64,000 nucleotides of DNA from Tachypleus tridentatus (lineage: Eukaryota > Arthropoda > Merostomata > Xiphosura > Limulidae). The notes beneath the pieces were generated by a model. It ran no database searches. It was not told the origin of the DNA and worked only from the letters and a program-made list of their open reading frames with translations. Shown piece by piece: positions 1-11,358 of this stretch (its first letter is position 1; each line of letters opens with the position of its first letter). The stretch lies in NCBI RefSeq assembly GCF_004210375.1, contig NC_134837.1, positions 156,405,310-156,469,309 of the forward strand, written 5' to 3'. The position numbers were made by a program, and so were the translations under genes.

Positions 1-90
1 TTTACAACGTTAAAATCAGGCGTTCGATTCCCATCGGTGGGCTCCGCAGATAGCCTCATGTGGCTTTGCTCTGAAAAAACAAACAAACAA
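1..90 (+). mobile_element. SINE-B (B1 type), 5' part cut by window edge
   Basis: The window opens inside a tRNA-derived SINE. A B-box-like GCGTTCGATTCCC is followed by the family's linker (tcggtgggctccgcagatagcc) and the tail tgtggctttgctctgaaaaaac, ending in an A/C-rich repeat. The A box and tRNA-like 5' head lie outside the window. It is oriented 5' to 3' on the plus strand. Confidence 0.7.
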
Positions 91-677
91 TATGCCAACA
101 TGTGATGCCAGTAATAATAAACGTATTTTTTCCTGACATTAATGAAAGAGGTTAAGCCACGATTCTACTTTTCGGTGTGGCTAATTTTTCCCTTAACATC
201 GAAGATAAGTTAGGATGATACATTTTTGTATTAATCAAGATCATAGTCTCTTTATCCGTGACTTTATAAATGATCAAATGTATCTGTGCATTCTGATGGT
301 TAATACAGATATATATGTATAAATGTAGGGACTTGATTCTAATTATTCAACATCTTAATTATATAAGAAATGATAAAATCAACTTAGAATTTAAGAATAT
401 ACATTGCTTGATTAGTGCCTGTTATCGTACATATTAGACTTTGTTTCGCTTCACACAATAACAACAAACTAAATTTTTCTCTGTAAATCGTTGATTGTTA
501 ACAAGCGGTTGCAAAAAATCAAAGTTTCAGGACTTTCCTGGTAAATGAAGTATGAGACAAAGACGGTTTCAAATTGCCTGAATCATGTTAACACAAAGAT
601 CAAAGAGTTTCCTTTTGTTAATAACGATACATGAAATATAGTAAGTATACGACGTCGTGAAAAAAAGGACGCTGACA
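91..677. other. AT-rich intergenic stretch, no feature seen
   Basis: I see no open reading frame with splice-like borders, no terminal repeats and no clear repeat copy here. Confidence 0.5.
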
Positions 678-786
678 CAGTGAGCCACAGGTAAGTCCTC
701 GGATTTACAACGTTCAAATTAGACGTTCGATTCATCTTGGTGGACGTAGTAGATAGCCGGATGTGGCTGTGCTATAAAAACACGCA
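678..786 (+). mobile_element. SINE-B (B1 type)
   Basis: Near full-length copy. It has the head cagtgagccacaggtaagtc, the phrase ggatttacaacgttcaaatt, a diverged B box (ACGTTCGATTCAT), the linker with gatagccggatgtggctgtg and an A-rich end. No clear target-site duplication. Confidence 0.65.
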
Positions 787-1052
787 TAATTTCGGTTCCA
801 TTTGTCTTTATTGACGACGAAAAAGTGTAAGCTACCGCTTGGATTTTGATCATTTTACAACTGCTGTTGTAACATTGATAGAATATAGTGGTGAACTATT
901 CGCATTAAAATAATATATTTTAATAACACTCAGTTTTTGTCTGTCCAGAAAATGCACGTGCACCTCACTTTCTAAATGCGTACTTATTTCAGCGGATATA
1001 AACAAAATGCAGATTTACATATGTATATTTTTAATGGACATTTTGTACAACA

Positions 1053-1298
1053 GGCCCGGCATGGCCAGGTGGATTAAAGCGATTGACTCGTAATTTGAGG
1101 GTCGCGGGTTCGAATCCCTGTTGCACCAAACATGCTCGCCATTTCAGCCGTGAGGGCTTTATAATGTGACGGTCAATCCCCCTATTCGTTGGTAAATTGG
1201 TAAAAGAATAGCCCAAGAGTTGGCGGTGGGTGGTGGTGACTAGCTGCCTTCCCTCTAGCCTTACACTGCTAAATTAGTGACGGCTAGCGAGCTGATTT
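1053..1298 (+). mobile_element. SINE-A, tRNA-derived, 3'-truncated
   Basis: It starts with the tRNA-like head ggcccggcatggccaggtgg (A box TGGCCAGGTGG) and has a perfect B box (GGTTCGAATCC). The tRNA-unrelated body follows: accaaacatgctcgcc, then gttggcggtgggtgg, then gactagctgccttccctct. The copy breaks off after gacggctagcgagctg, just before the conserved tail. A minus-strand reading frame over this element is a by-product of the repeat. Confidence 0.85.
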
Positions 1299-1847
1299 CT
1301 CTTTAATTGAATACTTATTTAATAATATTCGTAAAGTGAGTTAGAATAACTTTCAAAATAATATGCTATTTTGCAGTTAACTTATTTCTGTTACTACACA
1401 TTACTAATACGTTAATAATTGAATGTGTGGGTGTATTTATGTGTTGCTATAGGCTCTCTTGCATAGCTCAAGCGCTTCAGTTTCATTCTAAAATAAAACA
1501 TGAAATCCTATTAAATAATATTACACATTTATGATGAAACAAAATTCTATTGATGTTTCAGATCCAAATGGTAGCTCTAGTTAAATAAACACCCAAAACT
1601 ACACCCCAGAACTGTTAGCTGTAAAATTATGTCTGTGTGTATTTACTTTTATATATAAATATATATATTGCTATTTAACATTGGAATTAGTAAAACTAGA
1701 ATTTTAAGTTTTAAGGTAAAATGAAACATTACAATATAATGGGCTGTAACTATTTTCCAGTAAAATATTATCATAAGTACACTGGTACTTTAAATAGGAA
1801 TGGGCCAGATGCGCAACACAAATTAACATCCCAAACTCACTACAAAC

Positions 1848-2126
1848 GGTCCCGGTGTGGTCAGGTGGGTAAGGCACTCGACTCATAATCCGAGGGTCGT
1901 GTGTTTGAATCCCTGTCGCAACAAAAACATGTTCGCCCTTTAAGCCGTATGGGCCTTATAATGTGATGATCGATACCACTATTCGTTGGAAAATGAGTAG
2001 TCCAAGAGTTGGCAGTGGATGGTGATGACTAGCTGCCTTGCCTCTAGTCTTACACTGCTAAATTATGGATGGCTAGCGCAGATAGCCCTGGTGTAGCTTT
2101 GCGCGAAATTCAAAATAAACCAAACC
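1848..2126 (+). mobile_element. SINE-A, full length, with 12-bp target-site duplication
   Basis: Complete copy from the tRNA-like head (gtcccggtgtggtcagg, diverged) through the body to the tail gcgcgaaattcaaaataaac. It is flanked by the direct repeat CACTACAAACGG at 1838-1849 and 2126-2137. A long duplication of this kind is typical of LINE-type target-primed insertion. Confidence 0.9.
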
Positions 2127-2139
2127 ACTACAAACGGCA

Positions 2140-2970
2140 TGTAAACTAAGCTTTAAAAGGACTTTATACACCACTGTTGAGTAGCAAAGAAATCAAATGT
2201 GAAGTAACATCCACCAAAATAAAAATTTTATAAAACCACAAACTAGTCAATGTGACTATTTGACTGACTGATTTACTAATGTTGTTGGAAAGGAATATGT
2301 CTAACCTGCAGTTTCCTTATACAAATTTAGATGCATATGATTGAATTACGCTAACTTGGCTAAACCCCTTTTTCTTAATTTACTTATAACCTTGGTAATA
2401 ACAAGTATTAACATTAACCATTTTGCAATATTACTAAAAGCTAAAAATACACTAGTAGCCATATTATATTATCACGAGCACGTTCCATGAGTTGTCAAAG
2501 AGCAACTCCTCTTCGTACCGCGTGAGGATGAACGATTGCTTATTATCTAACTTTTGTAATTGAAGTTTTCAGTTTCATACAACTGACCCAAGGGTTCTGT
2601 GTTGGACATCTAGGGTTTTACTTGAAATAATGCGATTTTTAAAATATGTCTTGAAAGGGAAAAAAACAAAAGAAGAGGAGATAATTTCATGATAATAACC
2701 TTGAAAAACCTTTGCCCCAGGGAAGAGAGAATTACTGAAAAATAGGGTTACAATTAGAAACAGTAACGTTGAATATGCGAAACAAGTCTTAACCATTAGT
2801 CCAGCTAATGAAATTGTTTTCAGAATAAAACACTATAACAAAGACGTAAGCAAAATCCAGGAAATGTCGAGAGATAGCTCTTAAAGCTTCTTAAAAACGC
2901 TATGAGAAGGATAAGCGTAAAACCCAGTTACTCTCGAGACTTAGCACTAAGAAAAACTATGAGAAGGGTA
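2140..2970. other. AT-rich intergenic stretch, no feature seen
   Basis: A 73-codon minus-strand frame at 2575-2796 is hydrophobic and low in complexity and has no splice-like borders. I do not regard it as a gene. Confidence 0.45.
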
Positions 2971-2979
2971 GGTCTAGAG

Positions 2980-5393
2980 CAGGGGTGGGCAACTTATTTC
3001 TCATAGTGGCCACAACTGTGGCTAACAAAACAACGTTGGCCACACTATTAAAAAAAAAATTGAAAAATGTTAGTTTACTCAAAATAATTGCATTTCAACT
3101 AACCTTCCCTTTGAAAATTGAAGGGGGATTTCATCAACAAGTTTTGTGAAATTTAGCTGAATATCTATGCTCAGTGAGCATCTTAGCCATGCCTCTAAAT
3201 TTATGTCAGTAAGCCGAGATCTGTATCTAGACTTGAAAAAATCTAGTGTAGAAAATGTTGACTTACACACTCACGTGGATTCAAACATGGAAAATAATTT
3301 TGAAATTGCTATCTTTAAATTTGGAAGACTCTCATTTATTAGAAGAGTGAACCACATTTCTCTGATAGAACATTTTGTTTACCTTTTATGTGTTCTAAAC
3401 TTTGCAGGGTAAACATCTCATCTACAAATCCACGCTTATCCAAAGACAAAAAAAGATGTAATTTTCTTGCTGAAATTTCCTAAGTTAAATTGAAATGGAT
3501 CATGCAAAAATTCAAATATCAATTTCAAATTTTTGAATTCCGAGAAACGTAATTCAAATTTTTGAGATAGGCTTTTGATCCAGTTTACACAGAGGTCATA
3601 TTTAGCATCAGAGAAATCATAGTCCTTATTATTTTCTAGAAAACTATTCAACTTTGTAAAATGTGTCAATTCATTATTTTGTCATTGTTCCGCATGGAGG
3701 TTTAGCTTTAATTGAAATTTATGAGTAGACTGTGATTCCTTGCTTATTATTTTACCTCTTCTCTGAAGCTTCGCATTCAAATTATTCAAGTGAGCCATCA
3801 TGTTACACAGAAAGTGCAAATCACACTGCCATGACAAAGTTTCAATTTCAGGGAAATTTTCAATGTGACATTTTTCAACAAGATACGCTTTTATTTGAGG
3901 AAATAAGGAAGTAAATCATTCCAAGACTTTTCCTCTGCTTAACCATCTTACATTTGCAAAATCAGTAAGATCATTAAAAGTACAGTCACTGCTTTTCTTC
4001 AAAGAGTCAACAAGCTGTCGATAGACGGGAGAGCTTCCACTTCTAATATAATTCACAATTTTTACAACAATGCCCATCAATATGTTTTAATTCATCACTT
4101 TTACACAACTAAGCACATAAATTTTCCTGATGCAAAATGCAATGGAAAGATGGCACCATAGACTTTATATTATTATCAATTATATGCTGCTTCAAAAGAG
4201 AAACAAATTCTAATTTCGCCCCAGTCATAACGGAGGCACCGTCTGTTGTGACATAAACCAGTTTTTTTTCTTTTTAACCAGATTAGTTTTTGACCTTTCA
4301 AAAATTTTTTTAAAGACGTTTTCTACCATATTTTCGATCTCGTGATCCACAAAGTCCAAGCATTTCTTTCCTCACTTGAAGATCTGAAGTTAATATCGAA
4401 CCAAAATATCAACTGTGCAATGTCGTTAACATCTTTTAACTCATCTAGTGCTAAAGTAAAATACAAACAGTCTTTCAGTTGTTCAAGCAACTGTTTTTCT
4501 ATCTCTTTCGCTAACTCTAACATTCTGCATACAATTGTTTTTCGACTTAATTGCAAATTATTTACCTTTTGAAGAATATCTTCTTATATTTTTGAATCAT
4601 AATTCTCCAACAGTTTCAATGACCACAATCAATATCTCTTTTAATAGTTCAGCATCAGAAAATGTTTATTTTTTTAGCTAGAATCCAAGCTATTTTATAG
4701 CTAGCTAACATAACTAGTTCTATTGACGATAAAAATCTTTTTATGCCTCCCTTTTGTTCATGAAGTTGTGCTTTCAGACGGCTAATTTTATTCATACGAT
4801 TTTTGCTATCAACTGGAAATTTTACATCAAATTCGTTGTGAAAATTGTTAAAGTGTTGCTTAAGGTTTTATACTTTATTATTCCTAAAAACTTAGTTGCA
4901 CAAAAGACACACTGGCTTATTATTTGCTTCAATTACTGCAAATTTCAACTCCCAACTTTCATTAAATTCTCGTTTCATCTTTTTCCAGTCACGTGCCATT
5001 CTATTTTCGGCAGTAATGCCAGAACAAATTAAAATGGCTTTATTTTCTGAGTGTTCACCATCATCTGGATTATTTAGTTTACGAATTATCCACTTATCCA
5101 TATTATGGGATTAAAAACAAAATATATTTAAACACTTGAAAGTTGCACAAAATATATGTTTGCAAGCGCATGCAAAACAACGCACACTCGATAACAAACA
5201 TCCAAACCATACTGACGTTACAAAATAGGCAGAGTCTGTGGCAGTGATGAAGCGCGCGACATTAGCGATGACGTGAGACAGTGTAGTTGCTGATTGCCAA
5301 ATTTGCGATAAAAAAATAAATGATGGAAAAAGCTGATTCCTTAAACTCGAGCTGGCCACATTAGACCAGTGGCTATGGAGTTGCCCACCTCTG
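2980..5393 (-). mobile_element. hAT-superfamily DNA transposon, complete ends, decayed
   Basis: The element starts CAGGGGTGGGCAACT and ends in the reverse complement of CAGAGGTGGGCAACT, giving 15-base terminal inverted repeats with one mismatch. It is flanked by near-identical 8-base duplications, gtctagag (2972-2979) and gtctaaag (5394-5401). An 8-base duplication and CAG...CTG ends are hallmarks of hAT transposons. The interior encodes remnants of a transposase on the minus strand (see 3079-5101). At 2414 bp it is close to the length of an autonomous element, so it is an inactivated full-length copy rather than a MITE. Confidence 0.93.
3079..5101 (-). pseudogene. hAT transposase pseudogene (Charlie / GTF2IRD2-like group)
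   Basis: Broken minus-strand coding remnant of a hAT transposase, read 5' to 3' from 5101 to 3079 across shifting frames with many stops. Near the start (5101-4892) a basic segment ends in KPVCLLCN, like the Cys pair of the N-terminal zinc finger (BED-like) of these proteins. Around 4556-4400 a segment with LALDE followed by DIAQL matches the start of the RNase H-like catalytic core. At about 4250-4100 remnants match the region around a 'TDGASVM' type motif. At 3200-3260 a segment with FFKSRYRSRLTDINLEAWL matches the C-terminal dimerisation region. Assignment to the Charlie/GTF2IRD2-like branch is from recalled family similarity. The number of disruptions rules out activity. Confidence 0.85.
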
Positions 5394-5401
5394 GTCTAAA
5401 G

Positions 5402-6159
5402 CCTAGTCACTTTCGAGACTTAGGTAAAATGAAACATTTATGATACAATTGTAAACATTTCTTAAATAAAAAAGTTAAGAAACAGGAGATAAGGTAAGAA
5501 TGAGCGGTTTTTCAATAAGATAAATCAGGTGTGAAAATAAATTCAAGTAGGAAATACAAATACCATAATGTATGAAAATATAAAAAGATTTGGACTGGAA
5601 AAACATCTCAAAAGTATTATATAAATAGATAAAACTGATAGAACTAAAATTCTCTCAAAGATGTGCTTAATTATATTTTCCTCAAACAAAATATTTCTGT
5701 TTGTGTAGTTTTCAAGTATTAAACATGAAGTTAGCTGTTTCAAATTAAATATTTAATATTGACAAATACACTACTTCTCAAAATATTCAATGATTTCTTT
5801 AACTGTATGAACATTTATTGTGTTTAATGATTATACTTAGAACATCATACAGGTATTTACCTAATTCCATAAACTTCAATTCAAACATTTAAAATTGTGC
5901 TCTGAAAGACTTCACATATATTTTAAATGGACGATGTGAAAACCGAGACCAGGATCTCGAAAAGCTATAATCTGAACAAAGTGAAAATTATGAGAGAAGA
6001 AGGTATAATGGATTTGTTAATTAATTCTCAAAGGCTTACCTTATAGTAATGGCTTTTTTGGTATCTTCTTCAGAAATTCGTAAGTAAAACATTTATAATT
6101 ATTTTAATATTATTTCACATTGATTATAAAACTTTAATTGTTTTCACTGTTTTGTAAGC
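5402..6159. other. AT-rich intergenic stretch, no feature seen
   Basis: No repeat ends, splice-bounded frames or tRNA-like segments were noticed. Confidence 0.45.
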
Positions 6160-6235
6160 TCTCCCCTCAACGGGTATCGAAACCAACTTTGCAGCGTTAG
6201 AAGTCCATACTCTTACCACTGTGTAAGAGGGAGGG
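6160..6235 (-). mobile_element. SINE-B head fragment
   Basis: Minus-strand fragment holding the B-box region (plus strand: cgggtatcgaaaccaac), the gcgtt...gtccata segment and the head (taccactgtgtaagaggg). The 3' tail is missing. Confidence 0.5.
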
Positions 6236-6593
6236 TTGTAATTTAGTGTAATACATTCATTATATGTACGCCTCGAAGTGTGATTGAGCTAATCACAAAT
6301 TTATTTAAGGATGACTTTACGATACTCAACAGAATACATAGCGCCCTATAGCAAAAGACAACAAGAATTTGTTTGCAAAATTGCGTTTATTGCAATTTTT
6401 TCCAACATCGTGTGTCTGCTTTCATCATGTTACCCACTTAGTGCCGAAAAATAACTCACATAAGACACTTTATTTTGTTGTCGTTGTATAAAATCAGATG
6501 AATATATTTTTGAGTTATGTGGCTGGACCGTTAGTGTGACCTTAGCAGTTGTGTAAAGCAATAGAAATCGTGATACGTTTTTGTCCCTTTTAT

Positions 6594-6725
6594 GCAGCCT
6601 AGTGTTATTGGAGATGTATCCCAGTGGGTTAACGGTGTATTTACGCTACAATTTTGGGTTCGAGTTCTCATTGTGAACAGAGTGCAGATAGCCAGTTGTA
6701 TAGTCTTGCGAGAAAACAGAACACA
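6594..6725 (+). mobile_element. SINE-B, diverged
   Basis: Recognisable by cccagtgggttaacggtgta, an intact B-box-like GGGTTCGAGTTCT, then gagtgcagatagccagttgt and a tail ending in gagaaaacagaacacac. Old copy, no duplication found. Confidence 0.6.
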
Positions 6726-6906
6726 CATACAAATACTGTTTTTGGAGATGCTGTATTTTTTTGTTATTGTTAATTAATAAGAGCACATCAACTAGCCTTC
6801 AATTTGCTAATTTTACTCTGATACTGTGTAACAATCTTTTGTGTCAATGTTGCTCCTATTATAAATATCAGTAGTCCACATTAAGAGCATGTTTTCTTAT
6901 AATATA

Positions 6907-7000
6907 ACCACATTGGGCTATCTGCTGAGCCCACCGAGGGGAATCGAACCTCTGATTTTAGCATTGTAAATCCGTAGACTTACCGCTCCATATTAGGATT
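6907..7000 (-). mobile_element. SINE-B (B1 type)
   Basis: On the plus strand it reads gggctatctgctgagccc, accgaggggaatcgaacctc, tgattttagcattgtaaatc and ccgtagacttaccgct. It is the reverse of a well-preserved head and B box. The outermost tail is shortened. Confidence 0.75.
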
Positions 7001-7028
7001 ACTCATAAGTCTATTTTCAGAATTATCC

Positions 7029-7134
7029 TCTAGTAGCACAGCGGTATGTCTGTGGATTTACACTGATAGAAACTGGATTTCGATAATTGTGGTAGGCAGA
7101 GCTTTGTGTAATTGTGTGCTTAGTTACAAACAAC
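7029..7134 (+). mobile_element. SINE-B (B2 type)
   Basis: Head ctagtagcacagcggtatgt, then ctgtggatttacac, a degraded B box (ctggatttcgata) and tail agctttgtgtaattgtgtgcttagttacaaacaac. It sits directly upstream of the phospholipase D-like remnant. Confidence 0.65.
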
Positions 7135-7183
7135 AGCTTTCGGACTTTTAAATCGTAGTCTCATCTAGCAAAGAATTATAACT

Positions 7184-7378
7184 ATGTCAGTATATATATT
7201 GCAATGTTATAAAAGGAAAAAGCAGCAAAACATTAAATTTTCCATTGATTCAGAAAAGGGAAATTACGGCGTAACAGCGCGCATAAAAATTCATAAAACA
7301 GCCGATATGGTTGACTTTCACAACAGAGTACTTATAGTTGATGATCAGGTAGTTATAGCATATTTTAGTTATAGCTAA
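7184..7378 (+). pseudogene. Phospholipase D-like domain remnant (possible)
   Basis: A 64-codon plus-strand frame from ATG to TAA. Its second half has KTADMVDF, then HNRVLIVDDQVVI, then FSYS. In PLD-superfamily proteins such as mitochondrial cardiolipin hydrolase/Zucchini, the HKD motif (HxKxxxxD) sits in a similar stretch, preceded by a short beta strand and followed by a 'GSxNWS/T' turn. Here the order is kept: His, then Arg in place of Lys two residues on, then Asp five after that. The expected Gly-Ser is replaced by Tyr/Phe and a stop follows at once. No upstream PLD half is visible. GATCAG|GTAGTT inside the frame could also be a weak splice donor, so an exon is possible. I infer a broken fragment; the homology is recalled, not searched. 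Confidence 0.3.
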
Positions 7379-8135
7379 CAATTACCATTAAATGTTAGTG
7401 TTGACTGATATCTCTCGACTTAAATGGGCAGCAGTGTTTAAAATTCATAGCATATAGTCGATTGTTTTCATACTTAATTGATGTCCTGATAAACTATAGC
7501 GGAAGTACGTTAATACGCTCGGCTGTGCTTTTCGATAAGATATTTTTTATTTCTTGTCTGTTTTTGCCAAATGTATGCATCATTAACTTTAACGTCACAA
7601 TTTTAAAGAAATTAGTGCTCAATAAAGAAATAGAACAAATGGAGTTTTTTATTATTTTCACTTTCAGAAACATGCAATTTTTCATTCAAACAAATCTATA
7701 TATACATATATATACGTCTGTTTGTTCACATTTATTATCTGTATATAAATTTATCTGTTTATACAGATGTATACCACACATTTGGTTATGGATTAACCTT
7801 ACTAGCGTGTTTATAAATTGTATAAAGTTCACATGAAATTTTACTAAAATATACCAAAAGCACTAACGTCTCAGAAAAGAAAAGGTAATAAACACCCTTG
7901 AGTAAAAAGCTTGGCATATAATTCACCAATACAGTAAACAACCCAATAGGTTCAAAATCTTTTAATATAGAATTTTCCTTTTTTTCATAAGAAAAAAAAA
8001 GTTTAAAAATAAGATCCATTAATCTTCAGAAGCAAAATATAGCTTTAAAACGTGATCCTTTCTGCATCAGGAGAAAAATGGTTACAGTGGACAGTTATTC
8101 ATGAAAAGAGGAACCATTCTTCAAAAATACCCGAA
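7379..8135. other. AT-rich stretch, no supported feature
   Basis: A long plus-strand frame (7462-7836) is dominated by Phe, Ile, Leu and Tyr from T-rich DNA. It lacks splice-like borders and is not proposed as a gene. Confidence 0.45.
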
Positions 8136-8740
8136 CCTATTAGTTATCCTCTATGTTTGTTATTGAAAGAATAGAATATTTATTAGTTATTCTTTGTGTT
8201 TGTTTTGACTAAAACTGTAAAGGGCTATCTGCGCTTGTATTTGATAGAACAGAATGCATATTTTTCAGCTTCTGTGTTTCTTTTTGATAGAAGAAATTAC
8301 CTACCAGTTATCCTCCGTGTATGTTTTGTTTAAAACAGTGAAGACTTATTAGTTATCCTCTATGTTGTTGTTTTTAAAAGAACACCTATTATTTATCCTT
8401 TACGTTTGTTTCGGCCATAACGGTAAATGGCTGTTAGTTATCCCCCTGTGTATGTTTTAGCTAAAGCACTAAAGGCTTACTAGTTATAATCTGTGTTTGT
8501 TTTGGATTAAATAATAAATTATTTTAGTCACCCTGTGTTTTTGTTTCAGATTGCACGGAAATACCCTTTTCTATCCTTTTTATTTATTTTAAATTGAACT
8601 GCAAATATGTTTTAGTCATTTTACTATATTTGGTTTGGACTGAACAGTTAATACATTTTAGCCATCATCTAGTTTGATTTTGGATTGCACTATAAATGCC
8701 TCTTAGTCATTCTCTGTGTTGGGTTTTAGCTTTCGACTGC
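8136..8740 (+). repeat. Degenerate minisatellite, about 13 units of about 45 bp
   Basis: A tattered tandem array. Each unit carries a version of tattagttatcctctgtgt followed by tgttttgg, ctaaaac and agtaaaggct. Unit starts are visible near 8136, 8181, 8300, 8347, 8387, 8432, 8478, 8520 and onward to about 8700. Units differ by many substitutions and small indels, and the third is longer. From unit 8 onward the motif drifts to ttagtcat...gaatgcac, suggesting two sub-blocks. An old array, no longer homogenised. Confidence 0.75.
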
Positions 8741-8984
8741 TACTTGAAAACATTGAACATTAATATGCTACACTTAATAATTGAAATTTGATTCTAAACA
8801 CTTAGAAAGAGTCAGAAAGCTAAAGACCATAGTTTAATAGGTATTTTACACCTTCGAAAAAAATCGATTTTCTAGTACTTCTCACATGAGTCCACATAAT
8901 AAACAGAAACCATGATATTCGCTTCTTTTTTTTCCTTCTCTTTCAAAGACTGGTTTGACGAATGAATATAGATGTATAATCTCC

Positions 8985-9195
8985 TAGACGAGCATGGGGT
9001 GGTCTGATTCTTAATACAAGTCACGAGGTCGCACCCTGCCACCAAATTTGATCGCCCTTTTAGTTAGTAAAGGGCAGCTCAAGCATCGGCGGTGGCTGGT
9101 ATTCAGTCTATTTGTTTTCCCTGTAGTCTAACTCTTCAAAAGTAGGGACGACTAGCACAAATAGTCTTCTAGTAGCTATAAGAAAAATGCACACA
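8985..9195 (+). mobile_element. SINE-A, old diverged copy
   Basis: Head gagcatggggtggtctga, then a damaged B box, ccaccaaatttgatcgccct, cggcggtggctgg, ttgttttccctgtagtctaa and agggacgactagcacaaatag. The order of blocks matches SINE-A but identity is low. Confidence 0.65.
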
Positions 9196-9324
9196 CAAAC
9201 AGTACAGAAAAAAGTTAATTACCCACTGAGTTGTCATTTTAGTGTGACTCCATAGCTATATTTATAGAGTACTGTGTATTTGATTGTGGTATATTAAATC
9301 ATTGTTTGAGCCCTATATACTTGT

Positions 9325-9440
9325 CTCCCGGTAGGACAGCGGTAAGTCCACAAACATACGAGGTTAAAATCCGAAGTTCTATTCCTCGCGGTGGACACAG
9401 CAGATAACCCAGTGGCTTTTGCTCGAAAAACAACAACACG
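9325..9440 (+). mobile_element. SINE-B (B1 type)
   Basis: Head cccggtaggacagcggtaag, B-box region gaagttctattcctcgcggt, linker cagcagataacccagtggct and tail ttttgctcgaaaaacaacaac. Essentially complete. Confidence 0.75.
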
Positions 9441-9599
9441 TCTTATCTACGTAAAGATACAGCCATGTTATAATTAGTCTGTGTGACAATGTATAAGACC
9501 ATATCACGTGAAAATTTACAGAAGAGTTGTTGTACGACACCCATAATCATGTTTGAAAACTGCTTATTTCAGTTTAAAATATCTTTAGTTCGGTTTTTG

Positions 9600-9690
9600 G
9601 TAAGTACAAAGCTACACAATGGGCTATCAGTCCTTCGCCCACACGAATGTTTAGTATCGGAAGTCTTCAAACTTACCGCTGAGTCTTTGA
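9600..9690 (-). mobile_element. SINE-B (B2 type) tail fragment
   Basis: The plus strand reads gtaagtacaaagctacacaa, then tgggctatcagtcc and gcccacacgaatg, the reverse of the B2 tail and linker. The head is degraded. The frame 9483-9758 is built largely from this repeat. Confidence 0.5.
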
Positions 9691-9727
9691 GGGGCATTAA
9701 AATAGGAACGATAAAGTTTAAGACGTA

Positions 9728-9793
9728 TACAAGTGACTATGATATAGGATACAAGTGACTATGATATAGGATACAAGTGACTATGATATAGGA
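9728..9793 (+). repeat. Perfect 22-bp tandem triplication
   Basis: Three identical copies of tacaagtgactatgatatag plus ga, at 9728-9749, 9750-9771 and 9772-9793. Perfect identity indicates recent slippage or unequal exchange. Confidence 0.95.
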
Positions 9794-11358
9794 AGCTTGT
9801 GTTATAGTTGGATAAAACGCATTTTACTTCATTTTTTATGAACTGACGTTAAAATAAGAATATGGTGAAAACCACAAGCTGGTGGAGATTACCTTATGGT
9901 GTGAGAATCGCTCTCGAGCTAGGGGGTTTAATTCCTTTAATAAAACAAAGAACGATTAGAAAATGTTTGTCGAACACATCTACCCTGCAATATCCTGTTT
10001 TTACTTTGATGGTTTGTTTTGAAGTTTGATCAAAGTTACACGAGGCCTATCTGCTCTAGCCATCCATAATTTAATAGTGGAAGACTAGAGGAAAGGCGGC
10101 TAGTCATCACTACTCTTGAACCAGTGAATTCACTGTGATGGCCAAAAGCTCTTTCCAACCAACAATATAAAAATGTGCAGTAACCGTTACGGGCCTAAAA
10201 TGGTTACAAGACCACAACGGTGATTCCAACAATATATTTTTTATCGGTATATTTTTCAGATATCAATTCAATTGAGGTTCTTTGTAAATAAACTTTGTAA
10301 ATCGAACAAAATATTTTTAAATATCTTGTGTAATAAATAGTTCGGAGAGATATTTTGCGGCAGAAAAATGTGAATTAAATGTTCTCCGCTAATCTGCAGT
10401 CAACCACGTTAACCACTAGTCCATGTCCGGCCATATAAAGCAAGCAAATTTAAGCACAATGTTGTATTTGTAGGAGAGAACAAATAAATTAGAAATTTCA
10501 GAAATGTGTATTAAAAAGATTCCAGGAAACTTTTAACACTGTGGATTGTTGAAAATCGAAAGCAAAACTAGATATTTTGTAGTCGAAGTGATAACTAGAC
10601 ATTTCTTTCAAAAGGATTTGATGAACGTTCGTGTTTCATTACATGCTATGTATCACGTCCTGTTATGTACTTTATGTTTTTAATTTAGTGTGGTTTGACT
10701 TGGCTTCTCAGTGATTTGTTGGCTTATGACAATAATAATAACTGGCTTCCGATACCTGTGGTAAAACATAGAGTATTTTTGCGCTTAAGCATATAACACG
10801 CGATATTTTGACCTTTAATATGTTTAATTGCACCTTATAAGAACACTATTCCAGGTCCCATGTGCCACGTTTGGAATTTTTGACGGCCACAGTTATGTGA
10901 TATTACGTATATCACAGTTTCTATCATGGATATTTTCTAGAAAAGATGACGAGCTCCATCTTAGACCACATGTTATGATAACGTTTTCATAAATTCTCTA
11001 CACAGTAAAATTGAGTTATAAGATTACGTTTGAGTTACTTAAGTCGTAAACGCAAAACTCCATCGAAGTTGCATCAAGGGGTTTAAAAGTCCCGTGTTCA
11101 TATAGGGTTATTGTGGTTCTAATTAGTTCGGTAGTGTTTCACAAAAATTACCTTTATTTTCAAATCCTTGTTTGTTATCTCGGTAAAGGTACCATGAAAT
11201 ATGTCCATTTTTAGTGAAATGATATTTGGAACGAAAAATATATTTCGCAATCGCAACCTTCATTTTACAAACAATGATGTTACTTCGGATTTGGTTGAGG
11301 AACGTTTTAAGAGCCCACTGTTGTTTGGTGTGTTAGTAGTGTGAATCAAACGAAAATA
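9794..11358. other. AT-rich intergenic stretch with one SINE-A fragment
   Basis: Apart from the SINE-A fragment at 10012-10150 I see no repeat ends or splice-bounded frames here. Confidence 0.45.
10012..10150 (-). mobile_element. SINE-A 3' fragment
   Basis: Plus strand: tttgttttgaagtttgatca, aagttacacgaggcctatct, tctagccatccataatttaa, then ggcggctagtcatcactac. This is the reverse of the SINE-A tail and second half. The tRNA-like head is absent. Confidence 0.7.

Noticed and set aside
7462..7836. Longest open frame in the window (124 codons)
   Set aside because: Composition is Phe/Ile/Leu/Tyr-rich from T-rich DNA, with no motif, no splice-like borders and no homology I recognise.
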